Source: Burkholderia sp. (GTDB taxonomy: Bacteria > Pseudomonadota > Gammaproteobacteria > Burkholderiales > Burkholderiaceae). From it: DNA of 58,721 bases. The DNA lies in the NCBI GenBank assembly GCA_031253835.1, contig JAIRVP010000037.1, forward strand, positions 1-58,721, written 5' to 3'. A model generated the notes under the pieces. That model made no database searches. It was not told the DNA's origin and saw only the letters and a list, made by a program, of their open reading frames with translations. This document shows, piece by piece, positions 1-7,226 of the stretch. The first letter of the stretch is position 1. Each line of letters begins with the position of its first letter. The position numbers and the translations under genes were made by a program.

Positions 1-629
1 ACCATCGCATCCTTCGCGCCCTTTTCCGCCGAAAGCGCCTGAATCTGCGTATCGAGCTGGAACAGCAGCGTGCGGTCGCCGTCGTCGCGCACCATGCTCT
101 GGATCCAGAAGAACGATGCAACGCGCTCGCCGCGTGTGACAGGCGTCACGTGATGCAGGCTCGACGCCGGATACAGCACGAGATCGCCCGCAGGCAGCTT
201 CGCGCGATGCACGCCGTACGTATCCTCGACGCACAGCTCGCCGCCGTCGTACGCATCGGGTTCTTCGAGAAACAGCGTCGCCGACAGATCGCTGCGCACG
301 CGGAAATCCGTGCCGCGCAGCAACCGGATCGCGTTGTCGACGTGCGTGTCGAACGTCTCGCCGCCTGCATAGCGATTGAACAGCGGCGGAAATACTTTCA
401 ACGGCAGCGCCGCCGAAAAGAACAGCGGATTGCGCGCGAGCGCATCCTGGATCGCGTCGCCAACGGTACGCGCGACTGGCGAGCCTTCCGGCAACTGCCG
501 GTTGCGTTTCGCGAGCGCCGACTGCGCGCCGGACGTCGCGTTGCCGTCGACCCATTCGGCCGCATCGAGCAGGTCGCGGCATTGCGCGACCTGCGCCTGG
601 GTCAGTACGCCGGGGAGATGAAGCATCAT
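1..629 (-). CDS. piuC: PKHD-type Fe(II)/2-oxoglutarate hydroxylase PiuC, 3' end cut by the window edge
   Basis: Cytoplasmic non-haem iron dioxygenase of the PiuC/YbiX family, normally about 226 residues; 209 full codons are visible, so roughly 17 C-terminal residues lie outside the window. The iron-binding HxD is at H96 and D98 (THVDN), the distal His at H159/H160 (LHHVTP), followed by the Arg of RVASFFW that usually binds 2-oxoglutarate. The chosen start gives MMLHLPG; its ATG overlaps the stop of the upstream Sel1 gene as ATGA, so translation is probably coupled. It is third in an apparent receptor-Sel1-piuC operon. The substrate of PiuC enzymes is not established; the link to siderophore uptake comes from context and the family. 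Confidence 0.92.
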   Translation of the reverse strand, partial: MMLHLPGVLTQAQVAQCRDLLDAAEWVDGNATSGAQSALAKRNRQLPEGSPVARTVGDAIQDALARNPLFFSAALPLKVFPPLFNRYAGGETFDTHVDNAIRLLRGTDFRVRSDLSATLFLEEPDAYDGGELCVEDTYGVHRAKLPAGDLVLYPASSLHHVTPVTRGERVASFFWIQSMVRDDGDRTLLFQLDTQIQALSAEKGAKDAM

Positions 630-1381
630 GATGCGGATTCCATTGCGTGCGGCGCCAGTTGCAGCGCCGCCGAGCGAAAAGCGTCGACGTGCGACGACGC
701 GAGATACGCACGCATCTTCGCGATGAAGGCGGGCGTCGCGGTGGCCGGCACGCGCGCGAGCCAGTCGAGCGCTTCGCCGATGTGCCCGCGCTCGCCGAGC
801 AGCCGCGCATAGTTGAACTGGCCACGGAAGTCGCCGGCTTCAGCCGCGCGGCGATAGTGGTCGACGGCGGCGTCGACATCGACCGGTACGACCCAGCCAT
901 CTTCGTAGAAGCCGCCGATCAGGTTGATCGATTTCGCATGACCGAGCGCGGCCGCGCGGCGGAACCAGTCGAGCGCATCGGTGCGGTTCTCGGCGACGCC
1001 GTTGCCGAGCGCGAGCGCCGTCGCGTAGTTGTACATGCCCCAGTCGAGCCCCGCCTGCGCGGCGAGCCGGTACCAGTACACGGCGACCGGCGCGCCCGCG
1101 GCCGTGCCCCAGCCGAACTCGTAGCAGCGGCCGAGCATGTTCATCGCCATCGGATGACCGGCCCGCGCCGCGTGCCGGAACCAGTTGAACGCGGCCGCCG
1201 GGTCGCGCGCGACGCCGTGCCCGTCGAGCAGGTACTGCCCGTAGACGGCCTGCGCGTCGACGATGCCGTTGTCCGCGGCCGCCGCGACCCACGCGGCGGC
1301 GCGCTCGGGCGGCCCGGCCAGGATGTCGGCGAACTCGCGCGGCGAAACCGACGCGAGCGCCTTCAGCGACACGGCCTCCAT
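626..1381 (-). CDS. Sel1-repeat (TPR-like) protein of the iron operon
   Basis: A 251-residue protein with at least four Sel1-like repeats of about 36 residues, recognisable by recurring A-x-x-G-x-x-x-A-x-x-x-L-G and W-F/Y-R-x-A-A patterns (for example [26 protein letters not shown] and a third beginning [11 protein letters not shown]). Such alpha/alpha repeats mediate protein contacts. No signal peptide is evident, so it is probably cytoplasmic. It lies 3 bp after the TonB receptor gene and overlaps piuC by 4 bp, so the three genes should be one transcript. In Burkholderia this arrangement recurs. Its precise role is unknown; a partner for the dioxygenase is a guess from position. Confidence 0.88.
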   Translation of the reverse strand: MEAVSLKALASVSPREFADILAGPPERAAAWVAAAADNGIVDAQAVYGQYLLDGHGVARDPAAAFNWFRHAARAGHPMAMNMLGRCYEFGWGTAAGAPVAVYWYRLAAQAGLDWGMYNYATALALGNGVAENRTDALDWFRRAAALGHAKSINLIGGFYEDGWVVPVDVDAAVDHYRRAAEAGDFRGQFNYARLLGERGHIGEALDWLARVPATATPAFIAKMRAYLASSHVDAFRSAALQLAPHAMESAS

Positions 1382-1384
1382 CGA

Positions 1385-3628
1385 TCAGTAGCGCGCGTTC
1401 AGCGTCAGGAACGCCGAGCGGCCCGGCGCGATCGACGCGTAGTGCGCCGGATACGCCTGATCGAAGTACGTGCGGTTGAACAGGTTGTTCACGTTCAGCT
1501 GCAGGTCGAGCTTCTTGTTGATCCGGTACTGCGCCATTGCATCGAAGCGCCAGTACGACGGCACCGCGCGCTGGTTCGCCGGATCGCCGAAGACTTCCGA
1601 CATGTAGAACGCGCCGCCGCCGACCGTGAACTTCGGCGTCACGTCGTAGTTCGACCACATCGTGAGGCTGTGCTTCGGCGTGTTCGGGAAGCGGTTGCCG
1701 TTGTTCGCGCTGTCCTTGCCGTTGTCGCGCAGCTCGCTCTTCATGTACGTGTAGCCGCCGAACACCTGCCACTGTTTCGTGATCTGGCCCGCGAGGCCGA
1801 GTTCGAGACCCTGCACGCGCTTGTTGCCGACCATCGCGTACTGGTTGTTCGGCAGCGTCACGCGCGCATTCGTCGTGTCGATCTGGAACAGCGCGGCCGT
1901 CAGCGACAGCTTGTCGTTCAGCACGTTCCACTTCGTGCCGAGCTCGATGCTGCGGTTCTTTTCCGGCGACAGCTGATCGGCGTTCGAGCCGACACCGCCG
2001 CGGCCCGGCGTGAGCGACTGCGTTTCGCTGCCTTCGCCGAGCAGCATGCCGGCCGGCGTCGACGATGTCGCGTACGACGCGTAGATGCTGCCGTTCTGCG
2101 CGGGCTTGAACACGAGGCCGGCCTGCCAGTTCACGAGCGTATCGTCGCGCGTGGTGGTCTTGCCGCCGTTCGCCCTGGTGTCGGTGAAGCGGGTCGAGTA
2201 GTCGTCGACGCGCACGCCGGCGTTGACCTGCCAGCGCGGCGTGATCTCGATCGTGTCGAAGCCGTAGATCGACTTCGTCGTGGTGCGCGCATGCGCGTAG
2301 TCGTTGTTGCGCGTGATCGAACCGGCCCACGGGTCGTTCGGGTTCGGCGACCAGAGGCTCGTGCAGTTGTAGCCCGAGGCGGCGCCGATGCCTTTCTGGC
2401 AGATCTTGCCGGTGTCGGTGGCGACCGTGTACGAATCGCGCTTGCCCCATTCGCGCGACAGCTCGATGCCGGTCGTGAAGCTGTGCTTGAACGGGCCCGT
2501 GCGGAATTCGCCGAACAGCTCGGTCAGGTTCGCGAGGCTGTTGATCGAGCTGTTGCGGTTGTTGTTGCGGCGCCAGACCTTGCCGTTCACCACGTTGCCC
2601 TGGCTGTCGTCCGGCTGCGTCCAGATGTAGTCCTGCGTCGATTCCGTGTAGCGCGTGGTGTTGCGGATCGTCAGCGACGACGTGATGTCGTGCTCGATCT
2701 TGATCGTGCTGATGTCCGACGTGGTCTTGCGGAAATCGCGGTCGATCAGGCCGTAGAAGTTGTGGCGATCGACGGGCGCCGGATAGATCGTATTGACGTT
2801 CGCGGGCTTGTTCGACGTCGTGTAGAAGTACGGGATGCCGCCGTCCGGCATGTCGTCCGTTGACAGGTGGTAGTAGCTCGCGGTCACGCGCGTCGGCGTG
2901 CCGAGGCCGAACGCGATCGACGGCGCGACGCCCCAGCGCTCGTTGTTGACGGCGTCGCGGCCGGCGACGTCGTTGTTGTGGCTCATCAGGTTCAGGCGGA
3001 ACGCGGCGTGATCGGCGAACTGCCAGTTGCCGTCGGCCGTGAAGCGGCGATAGCGATCGGTGCCGAGGCCCGCGCTTGCGGCGGCCGTCGTGCCGAGGTG
3101 CGGGGCCTTCGTGATGAGGTTGATGCTGCCGCCGGCGCCGCCGCGGCCGCCGTAGGCGCCGTCGGAACCCTTGGTGATCTCGACGCGCTCGGTGTTGAAG
3201 ATCTCGCGCGTGGTCGCGCCCGTGTCGCGCATGCCGTCGACGAACATGCTGCCCTGCGTGTCGTAGCCGCGGATGAACGGACGGTCGCCGAGCGGGTTGC
3301 CGCCTTCGCCGGCGCCGAACGTGATGCCGGGCACGGTGCGCAGCGCTTCGGTCAGCGTGGACGCGCCGCTGCTCTGGATCAGTTCCTGCGGGATCACGGT
3401 GACGGACTTCGGCGTGTCGACGAGCGGTGCGGTGAATTTCGCGGAAGCGGAAAAGTCGGCCTTGTAGCTGTGCTCGGTCTTGCCCTGGATCTCGATCGGC
3501 GCGAGATGGCCTTCGGTGCTGGCGGGGGGCGCGGGTGGCGTGCCGTCGGCGAACGCCGGGCTCGCGGCGAGCACGCTGCACAGGGTGGTGAATTTTCCGA
3601 GCTTCAGCTCGTCGGGACGGGACTTCAT
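1385..3628 (-). CDS. piuA: TonB-dependent catecholate-type siderophore receptor (PiuA/Fiu-like)
   Basis: Outer-membrane ferric-siderophore receptor of 747 residues, the usual family length. The N-terminus MKSRPDELKLGKF leads into a signal peptide ending ASPAFA. The plug domain follows (TPKSVTVIPQEL, GGNPLGDRPFIRG, ITKGSDGAYGGRGGAGG), then a long beta-barrel ending in a C-terminal aromatic residue (SAFLTLNARY), as expected for BAM-dependent assembly. Pairing with PiuC matches the PiuA/Fiu group, which takes up iron complexes of catechols and their breakdown products; the actual ligand cannot be read here. The start is supported by a GAGG-containing sequence about 12 bp upstream. A Fur-like inverted repeat lies about 115 bp before the start, consistent with iron repression. 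Confidence 0.93.
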   Translation of the reverse strand: MKSRPDELKLGKFTTLCSVLAASPAFADGTPPAPPASTEGHLAPIEIQGKTEHSYKADFSASAKFTAPLVDTPKSVTVIPQELIQSSGASTLTEALRTVPGITFGAGEGGNPLGDRPFIRGYDTQGSMFVDGMRDTGATTREIFNTERVEITKGSDGAYGGRGGAGGSINLITKAPHLGTTAAASAGLGTDRYRRFTADGNWQFADHAAFRLNLMSHNNDVAGRDAVNNERWGVAPSIAFGLGTPTRVTASYYHLSTDDMPDGGIPYFYTTSNKPANVNTIYPAPVDRHNFYGLIDRDFRKTTSDISTIKIEHDITSSLTIRNTTRYTESTQDYIWTQPDDSQGNVVNGKVWRRNNNRNSSINSLANLTELFGEFRTGPFKHSFTTGIELSREWGKRDSYTVATDTGKICQKGIGAASGYNCTSLWSPNPNDPWAGSITRNNDYAHARTTTKSIYGFDTIEITPRWQVNAGVRVDDYSTRFTDTRANGGKTTTRDDTLVNWQAGLVFKPAQNGSIYASYATSSTPAGMLLGEGSETQSLTPGRGGVGSNADQLSPEKNRSIELGTKWNVLNDKLSLTAALFQIDTTNARVTLPNNQYAMVGNKRVQGLELGLAGQITKQWQVFGGYTYMKSELRDNGKDSANNGNRFPNTPKHSLTMWSNYDVTPKFTVGGGAFYMSEVFGDPANQRAVPSYWRFDAMAQYRINKKLDLQLNVNNLFNRTYFDQAYPAHYASIAPGRSAFLTLNARY

Positions 3629-3949
3629 GGTGCGCTTCGACCTCGCGATGTGGCCCCGGCGCGGTGCGATGCAGGAATGTGCATGCCGCCGGGAATTATT
3701 ACGATTTGTTTTCAGCCGGCATTCTATGTAATTTTCTATTAAATGAGAAGCGTTCTTGTTCGCGTTTGTAAGGGAATTGTTGACGAATGTGGCGGGGTGG
3801 TTGTGGGGCGGGCGGGGTGAGGAGGAGTGGCCGAATGGCCAGGTGTGACGGGCTGGCGGGGCGGGCTAGAGTGGGATGTCGTAACGGGTCCGGTGTGACA
3901 GCAGAATGATAATATGACTGCATTGAAAGCAATCTTGGTGGGGCGCATC
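3629..3949. other. Divergent intergenic region, piuA / fitAB
   Basis: About 320 bp between the divergent receptor and antitoxin genes. It holds the candidate Fur box and, at 3908-3913, GATAAT, a good -10 for the toxin-antitoxin operon. Because that -10 lies directly before the ATG at 3914, that ATG would be at or upstream of the transcript start, favouring the downstream start at 3950. The rest (about 3785-3890) is low-complexity G/C-rich sequence with no gene seen. Confidence 0.6.
3741..3757 (-). promoter_or_regulatory. Candidate Fur box for the piuA operon
   Basis: AAATGAGAAGCGTTCTT contains the inverted repeat AGAA-GCG-TTCT inside an AT-rich patch (3715-3745) that is unusual for this GC-rich DNA. 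It resembles the 7-1-7 TGATAAT-N-ATTATCA Fur consensus, with GAGAA/TTCTT arms. Position upstream of a siderophore receptor gene fits; Fur binding itself is inferred. Confidence 0.55.
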
Positions 3950-4189
3950 ATGCCAGTGATCACCGTTCGAAATTTACCTGATGAAGTGCATCGCGCACTT
4001 CGGATTCGCGCGGCCCAGCACGGGCGCAGCACCGAAGCCGAGGTGCGTGACATTCTCGAGCAGGCCGTCTTGCCAGGCGGGCGGCTCAAGCTGGGAACGT
4101 TGCTGGCGGAAATCGGGCGGGAGGCGGGCGATGTCGATTTCGGCGTCCAGCGCGACAAGACGCCAATCGATCCGATGGGTTTCGAATGA
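3950..4189 (+). CDS. fitA: FitA/VapB-type ribbon-helix-helix antitoxin
   Basis: A 79-residue antitoxin. The N-terminal MPVITVRNLPDEVHRALRIR is a classic FitA-like ribbon-helix-helix: a short beta strand for DNA binding followed by two helices. The C-terminal part (LAEIGREAGDVDFGVQRD) should wrap the toxin and block its active site. I chose the ATG preceded by GGTGGGG rather than one 36 bp upstream, because FitA proteins begin at this strand and the likely -10 overlaps the earlier ATG. The stop overlaps the toxin start as ATGA, giving coupled translation. Such antitoxins usually repress their own operon together with the toxin. Confidence 0.88.
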   Translation: MPVITVRNLPDEVHRALRIRAAQHGRSTEAEVRDILEQAVLPGGRLKLGTLLAEIGREAGDVDFGVQRDKTPIDPMGFE

Positions 4190-4605
4190 TCCTTGTTGAT
4201 ACGAACGTCATTTCCGAACCGCTGCGGCGCGAGCCGAGCGCGGCCGTGATCGAGTGGCTCGATGCACAGAACGTCGAGACGCTTTTTCTATCCGCGATCA
4301 GTCTCGCGGAATTGCGGTTCGGCGTGACTGTATTGCCGGAAGGGCGCAGGCGAGACTGGCTGCATCAAAGCATCGAGCAGCGCGTCGTCCCGCTGTTTCG
4401 AGGTCGCATCCTGCCGTTCGACGATGCGGCGAGCAAAGCGTACGCAAGCCTTTGCGCGCGGGCTCGTACGGCAGGCAACGCGATTGCCGTCGCCGATGGT
4501 TATATCGCCGCGACGGCCGAGGCAAACGGCCTGATCGTGGCGACGCGCGACATCGCTCCGTTCGAGGCAGCTGGGCTTCGCGTCATCGACCCTTGGGCGC
4601 GGTAG
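4186..4605 (+). CDS. fitB: FitB/VapC-type PIN-domain ribonuclease toxin
   Basis: A 139-residue PIN-domain protein, full length for FitB/VapC. The acidic metal-binding residues are in place: D5 (LVDTNVIS), E42 (LAELRFG), D104 (VADGYIAA) and D122 (ATRDIAPF). These coordinate Mg2+/Mn2+ for single-strand RNA cleavage, so the toxin looks catalytically intact. VapC toxins generally cut tRNA or rRNA at defined sites; the target here is unknown. It is translated from the ATGA overlap with the antitoxin. The pair is compact, self-contained and inserted between unrelated genes, as expected of a horizontally moved module, though I see no flanking repeats. Confidence 0.9.
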   Translation: MILVDTNVISEPLRREPSAAVIEWLDAQNVETLFLSAISLAELRFGVTVLPEGRRRDWLHQSIEQRVVPLFRGRILPFDDAASKAYASLCARARTAGNAIAVADGYIAATAEANGLIVATRDIAPFEAAGLRVIDPWAR

Positions 4606-4644
4606 TTCGCGATTTTCAGCGACCTTCTTCAAGCCGAAATTGAA

Positions 4645-4669
4645 AACGCGCCGTGCAAGTCGGCGCGTT
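4645..4669 (-). terminator. Hairpin between fitB and the ATCase gene (convergent)
   Basis: Perfect 8-bp arms AACGCGCC and GGCGCGTT around a 9-nt loop. Read on the minus strand the hairpin is followed by TTCAATTT, a weak U-rich tail, so it best fits a terminator of the ATCase gene ending at 4732; it may also slow transcription from fitB. Confidence 0.6.
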
Positions 4670-4731
4670 CTGCGTGAGGCAAACCCGCCCGCACAACGAC
4701 GCGATGGCGGGCGCGAGACTTTCGGCGCGGT

Positions 4732-6027
4732 TCAATCCACCCCGTGAAACACCGCATCCTCCGGCCCGAGGTACGCAGGCGGGCGCCACGTCGCGTCGCG
4801 CATCGAATGCTGGACGAGATTCTCGACCCCGAGCAGCACCGCGAAGATCGCCATCCGCACCGGAATGCCGTTGTCGGTCTGCCGGAAGATGGCGAGGCGC
4901 GGGTCGCGGTTCAGGTCGACCGACAGGTCGTTCGCGCCGGGCCGGCTGTCGCGCGGCAGCGGGTGCATGATCAGCGTGTCGGGTTTGCACACCGAGTCGA
5001 CGAGCGCCTGGTTGATCTGGAAATCCGGCGTGTAGCCTTCGAACGACTCGTCGGTGAAGCGCTCCTTCTGGATCCGCGTCGCGTAGACGACGTCCGCGCC
5101 GCGCAGCCCGGCCGCGAGGTCGGTCGTCTGCTCGACCACATGGCCGTTCGTCGCGATCTGGTCGACGATGTACGCCGGCATCTCGAGCGTCGGCGGCGAC
5201 ACGAGCGTGAACTTCAGCCCGCGGTACAGCGCGAGCAGCTTGACGAGCGAGTGAACGGTACGGCCGTATTTCAGGTCGCCGACCAGCGCGATGTGCGCGC
5301 CGTCGACGATCTTGCCGAGCCGCGAGAACTCGCGCTGGATCGTATAGAGATCGAGCAGCGCCTGGCTCGGGTGTTCGCCGGGGCCGTCGCCGCCGTTGAT
5401 TACCGGCAGGTTGGTCGCGCGCGCGAACTCGGCTACCGAGCCCTTCTCCGGGTGGCGGATCACGAGTGCGTCGACGTAGCCGGCCATCACGCGGCTCGTG
5501 TCGTAGATCGATTCACCCTTGGCCATCGACGAGAACGTGAAGCCCGTCGTGTCGCACACCGAGCCGCCGAGCCGGCAGAAGGCCGCGCCGAACGACACGC
5601 GGGTGCGCGTGCTGGCTTCGAAGAACAGGTTGCCGAGCACGGCGCCTTCCAGCACGCGCGAGATCTTGTGGCGGCGCGCGATCGGCTGCATCACGTCGGC
5701 CACGCGGAACAGCGCCTCGACCGAATCCCGCGAGAACTGGTCGACCGAGATCAATTGCGGCTTGCCTTCGAACAGGAACTGCTTCGAGAGCCCCTGTTTG
5801 TCTACGCTTTGCGTATAGTCCTCGCCATCCGGTGCCGAGCGCTCGACGATTTCCGACACGAAGCGCTCGACGATCTCGGGCATCCCGCGCGATTCCTGCG
5901 AGTCGTCGGGCAACAGCCAGGTATCCAGTGCGCGCCGGCTGACACCGATGCGATTGGCGAACGCTTCGCGAGTCATGTTGAGGCGGCGCATCGCGTCGCG
6001 GAGGAAGGCTTGCTGGGGAACGGTCAT
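4732..6027 (-). CDS. Aspartate carbamoyltransferase with an N-terminal helix-turn-helix domain
   Basis: 431 residues against about 310 for an ordinary catalytic ATCase. Residues 1-62 are an XRE-like helix-turn-helix (LNMTREAFANRIGVSRRALDTW, split at about residue 30). The ATCase part begins near residue 85 and keeps the catalytic signatures: STRTR (139-143) for carbamoyl phosphate, the K170 loop (SSMAKGES), HPSQ (219-222) and HPLPR (355-359). It should therefore make carbamoyl-aspartate, a pyrimidine precursor, unless DNA binding is its main job. An AGGAG at about 7 bp supports the start. The only promoter-region palindrome (6046-6066) lies just upstream, suggesting autoregulation. Burkholderia has a housekeeping pyrB elsewhere (from general knowledge), making this an extra copy. 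Confidence 0.9.
   Translation of the reverse strand: MTVPQQAFLRDAMRRLNMTREAFANRIGVSRRALDTWLLPDDSQESRGMPEIVERFVSEIVERSAPDGEDYTQSVDKQGLSKQFLFEGKPQLISVDQFSRDSVEALFRVADVMQPIARRHKISRVLEGAVLGNLFFEASTRTRVSFGAAFCRLGGSVCDTTGFTFSSMAKGESIYDTSRVMAGYVDALVIRHPEKGSVAEFARATNLPVINGGDGPGEHPSQALLDLYTIQREFSRLGKIVDGAHIALVGDLKYGRTVHSLVKLLALYRGLKFTLVSPPTLEMPAYIVDQIATNGHVVEQTTDLAAGLRGADVVYATRIQKERFTDESFEGYTPDFQINQALVDSVCKPDTLIMHPLPRDSRPGANDLSVDLNRDPRLAIFRQTDNGIPVRMAIFAVLLGVENLVQHSMRDATWRPPAYLGPEDAVFHGVD
5803..5815. promoter_or_regulatory. Second TACGC-N3-GCGTA site inside the ATCase gene
   Basis: The core TACGC-TTT-GCGTA repeats the core of the upstream palindrome. On the coding strand, the arm ACTATACGC matches the operator arm AATATACGC at 8 of 9 positions. 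It lies in codons 71-75, in the linker between the DNA-binding and enzyme domains, with its centre 247 bp from the operator centre. It could be an auxiliary operator. Confidence 0.4.
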
Positions 6028-6045
6028 CGGCGGCTCCTGACGAAA

Positions 6046-6066
6046 AATATACGCGGTGCGTATATT
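6046..6066. promoter_or_regulatory. Perfect 21-bp palindrome in the ATCase promoter (candidate operator)
   Basis: AATATACGC-GGT-GCGTATATT, arms of 9 bp with no mismatch, ending 19 bp before the ATCase start codon. Read on the minus strand it contains TATATT, a plausible -10, so a bound protein would block transcription. The helix-turn-helix encoded by the gene itself is the obvious candidate binder. Confidence 0.75.
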
Positions 6067-6166
6067 AGTTCCTGGCGCAATGAAGTCAAGGAAAATCTGC
6101 GCGAACGCGCTGTGTGGCGCGTGTAACAGGTGGCGGGTTCGTACTGGCGCGCCGCGTCCGTCTCCG

Positions 6167-6172
6167 TATAAT
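6167..6172 (+). promoter_or_regulatory. -10 element of the entericidin-like gene
   Basis: A perfect TATAAT within CCGTATAATCAGG, with no recognisable -35 at 16-18 bp. A strong -10 without a -35 is compatible with stationary-phase sigma factor use, as for enterobacterial entericidin B, but that is inference. Confidence 0.6.
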
Positions 6173-6187
6173 CAGGTCAGGCCCCGT

Positions 6188-6237
6188 GCCCGGCATCGTG
6201 CCGGGCGCCATGCCATAAACGATTCGCCCGGTCGGGC
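6188..6237 (+). promoter_or_regulatory. Structured 5' leader of the entericidin-like mRNA
   Basis: Two consecutive inverted repeats lie between the -10 and the ribosome-binding site: GCCCGGCA-TCG-TGCCGGGC (8-bp stem, 6188-6206) and GCCCG-GT-CGGGC (6226-6237). They may protect the mRNA or control access to the AAGGAG at 6249-6254. Confidence 0.4.
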
Positions 6238-6261
6238 TTGTTGATTCGAAGGAGAATGAGA

Positions 6262-6396
6262 ATGACGCGTACGATTGCTGCAATGCTGCTGGTGGTGACC
6301 GCCGCGCTCGCCGGTTGCAACACGGTCGCCGGCATGGGCCAGGACATTTCGAAGGGCGGCCAGGCGATCAGCGATTCGGCTGAAAAGGCCAAGTAA
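6262..6396 (+). CDS. ecnB: Entericidin A/B-family small lipoprotein
   Basis: A 44-residue lipoprotein: MTRTIAAMLLVVTAALAGC, then a 25-residue mature part (NTVAGMGQDISKGGQ...). The lipobox ALAGC gives Cys19 as the lipidated residue. The mature segment has the Gly/Lys/Ala-rich amphipathic character and the N-T-x-x-G-x-G-x-D pattern of entericidins, small membrane-perturbing lipoproteins linked in Escherichia coli to stationary-phase lysis. AAGGAG lies 7 bp before the ATG. It is a single gene, with its own -10 and a very strong terminator. Burkholderia genomes commonly carry such a gene; a toxin-antidote partner, as in ecnAB of enterobacteria, is not visible here. Confidence 0.88.
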   Translation: MTRTIAAMLLVVTAALAGCNTVAGMGQDISKGGQAISDSAEKAK

Positions 6397-6418
6397 GCCG
6401 ACCGGTTCCGGAATGCAG

Positions 6419-6467
6419 AAGGCGCCGGGCCGTCCCGCGATTGCGGGGCGGCCCGGCGCCTTTTTTT
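6419..6467 (+). terminator. Strong intrinsic terminator of the entericidin-like gene
   Basis: A perfect 14-bp stem (AAGGCGCCGGGCCG pairing with CGGCCCGGCGCCTT) continues through CCCGC/GCGGG to a GATT loop and is followed by seven T. It separates the lipoprotein gene from the convergent membrane-protein gene. Confidence 0.95.
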
Positions 6468-6491
6468 CGGCCGGTGCCGACGCCGGCGGCG

Positions 6492-7040
6492 TCAGGCGTG
6501 GTCGACGAATGCGTAGCGGCCTTCGACCTTGCGCGGCGTGAACCAGCCGTAGTCGGGGAACATCCGGTTGCGCACGTACCAGACGTAGCCCACCAGCAGG
6601 GCCGTGATCGCGAGGCTCGGCAGCGCGGTCGACGGATCGCGTCCGAGTTCGCCGATGGTCTTCGGCAGCTGCAGCAGCGACAGCAGGATGAACGCGTGAT
6701 AGGCGCCGACGCGATGGGTCGCGAAGCCCCAGATGAACAGCAGCGACAGCGGCACGGTCAACGCGAGGAACACCAGCACGAGGCCATTGCCGGCGCCGCT
6801 TGCGAAGAAGTAATACGCGAGCATGAGGCTGATCGCCAGCTGGGCGATGCCGAGCGCGACCAGGATCCGGACGTGCACCTTGTTCTTGCGGCAGCGCTCG
6901 GGGTCGGGGCGCGACGCGATCAGGTGCGCGAGCACGCGATCCTTGAGCCCCTGTCCCGACAGTTCGGCCAGTGCGTCGGCCTTCCTCGTTCCCGCGGAGA
7001 GCAGCACCGCGATTCTTGTTTTGGCTTCCTTCCTGTTCAT
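6492..7040 (-). CDS. Four-helix inner-membrane protein of unknown function
   Basis: A 182-residue protein (start MNRKEAKTRIAVLLSAGTRK). Residues 1-48 are soluble and basic, with a pattern like a short helical bundle (KADALAELSGQGLKDRVLAHLIAS). Four hydrophobic segments follow: ILVALGIAQLAISLMLAYYF, GLVLVFLALTVPLSLLFIWG, a segment from AFILLSLLQL, and LAITALLVGYVWYVRNRMF. I chose this start over one about 99 bp upstream because the longer N-terminus is compositionally unlike protein. I do not recognise the family. It is transcribed alone, converging on the entericidin terminator. Confidence 0.75.
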   Translation of the reverse strand: MNRKEAKTRIAVLLSAGTRKADALAELSGQGLKDRVLAHLIASRPDPERCRKNKVHVRILVALGIAQLAISLMLAYYFFASGAGNGLVLVFLALTVPLSLLFIWGFATHRVGAYHAFILLSLLQLPKTIGELGRDPSTALPSLAITALLVGYVWYVRNRMFPDYGWFTPRKVEGRYAFVDHA

Positions 7041-7226
7041 TGCGTGGCGGATTGTTGTTCGATGGTTGTCAAAGGTTCCGGCCACGCGAATATTGCATCT
7101 TGCGGGGTGGTGCGCAATCGATTTGCGGCACACGGACACATTCCTACAGTCGCCGGGGCGTGGGGGCTGCGGACCCTGTGACGGGCGGAAGTAGTCGCCG
7201 TTGCCGTAACCCGCGATGACTGAGGG

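Noticed and set aside
647..2863. Long plus-strand reading frame opposite the siderophore receptor and Sel1 genes
   Set aside because: Arg/Ala/Val-rich composition with no recognisable fold; it is antisense to two clearly functional genes and arises from GC-rich codon bias.
3914..3949. Upstream ATG of the antitoxin gene
   Set aside because: A good -10 (GATAAT) ends directly before it, leaving no leader; FitA proteins start at the strand MPVITV.
4744..6126. 460-codon plus-strand frame opposite the ATCase gene
   Set aside because: Antisense to an enzyme with all its catalytic motifs; the translation has the Arg/Asp/Val composition of a reverse-frame artefact.
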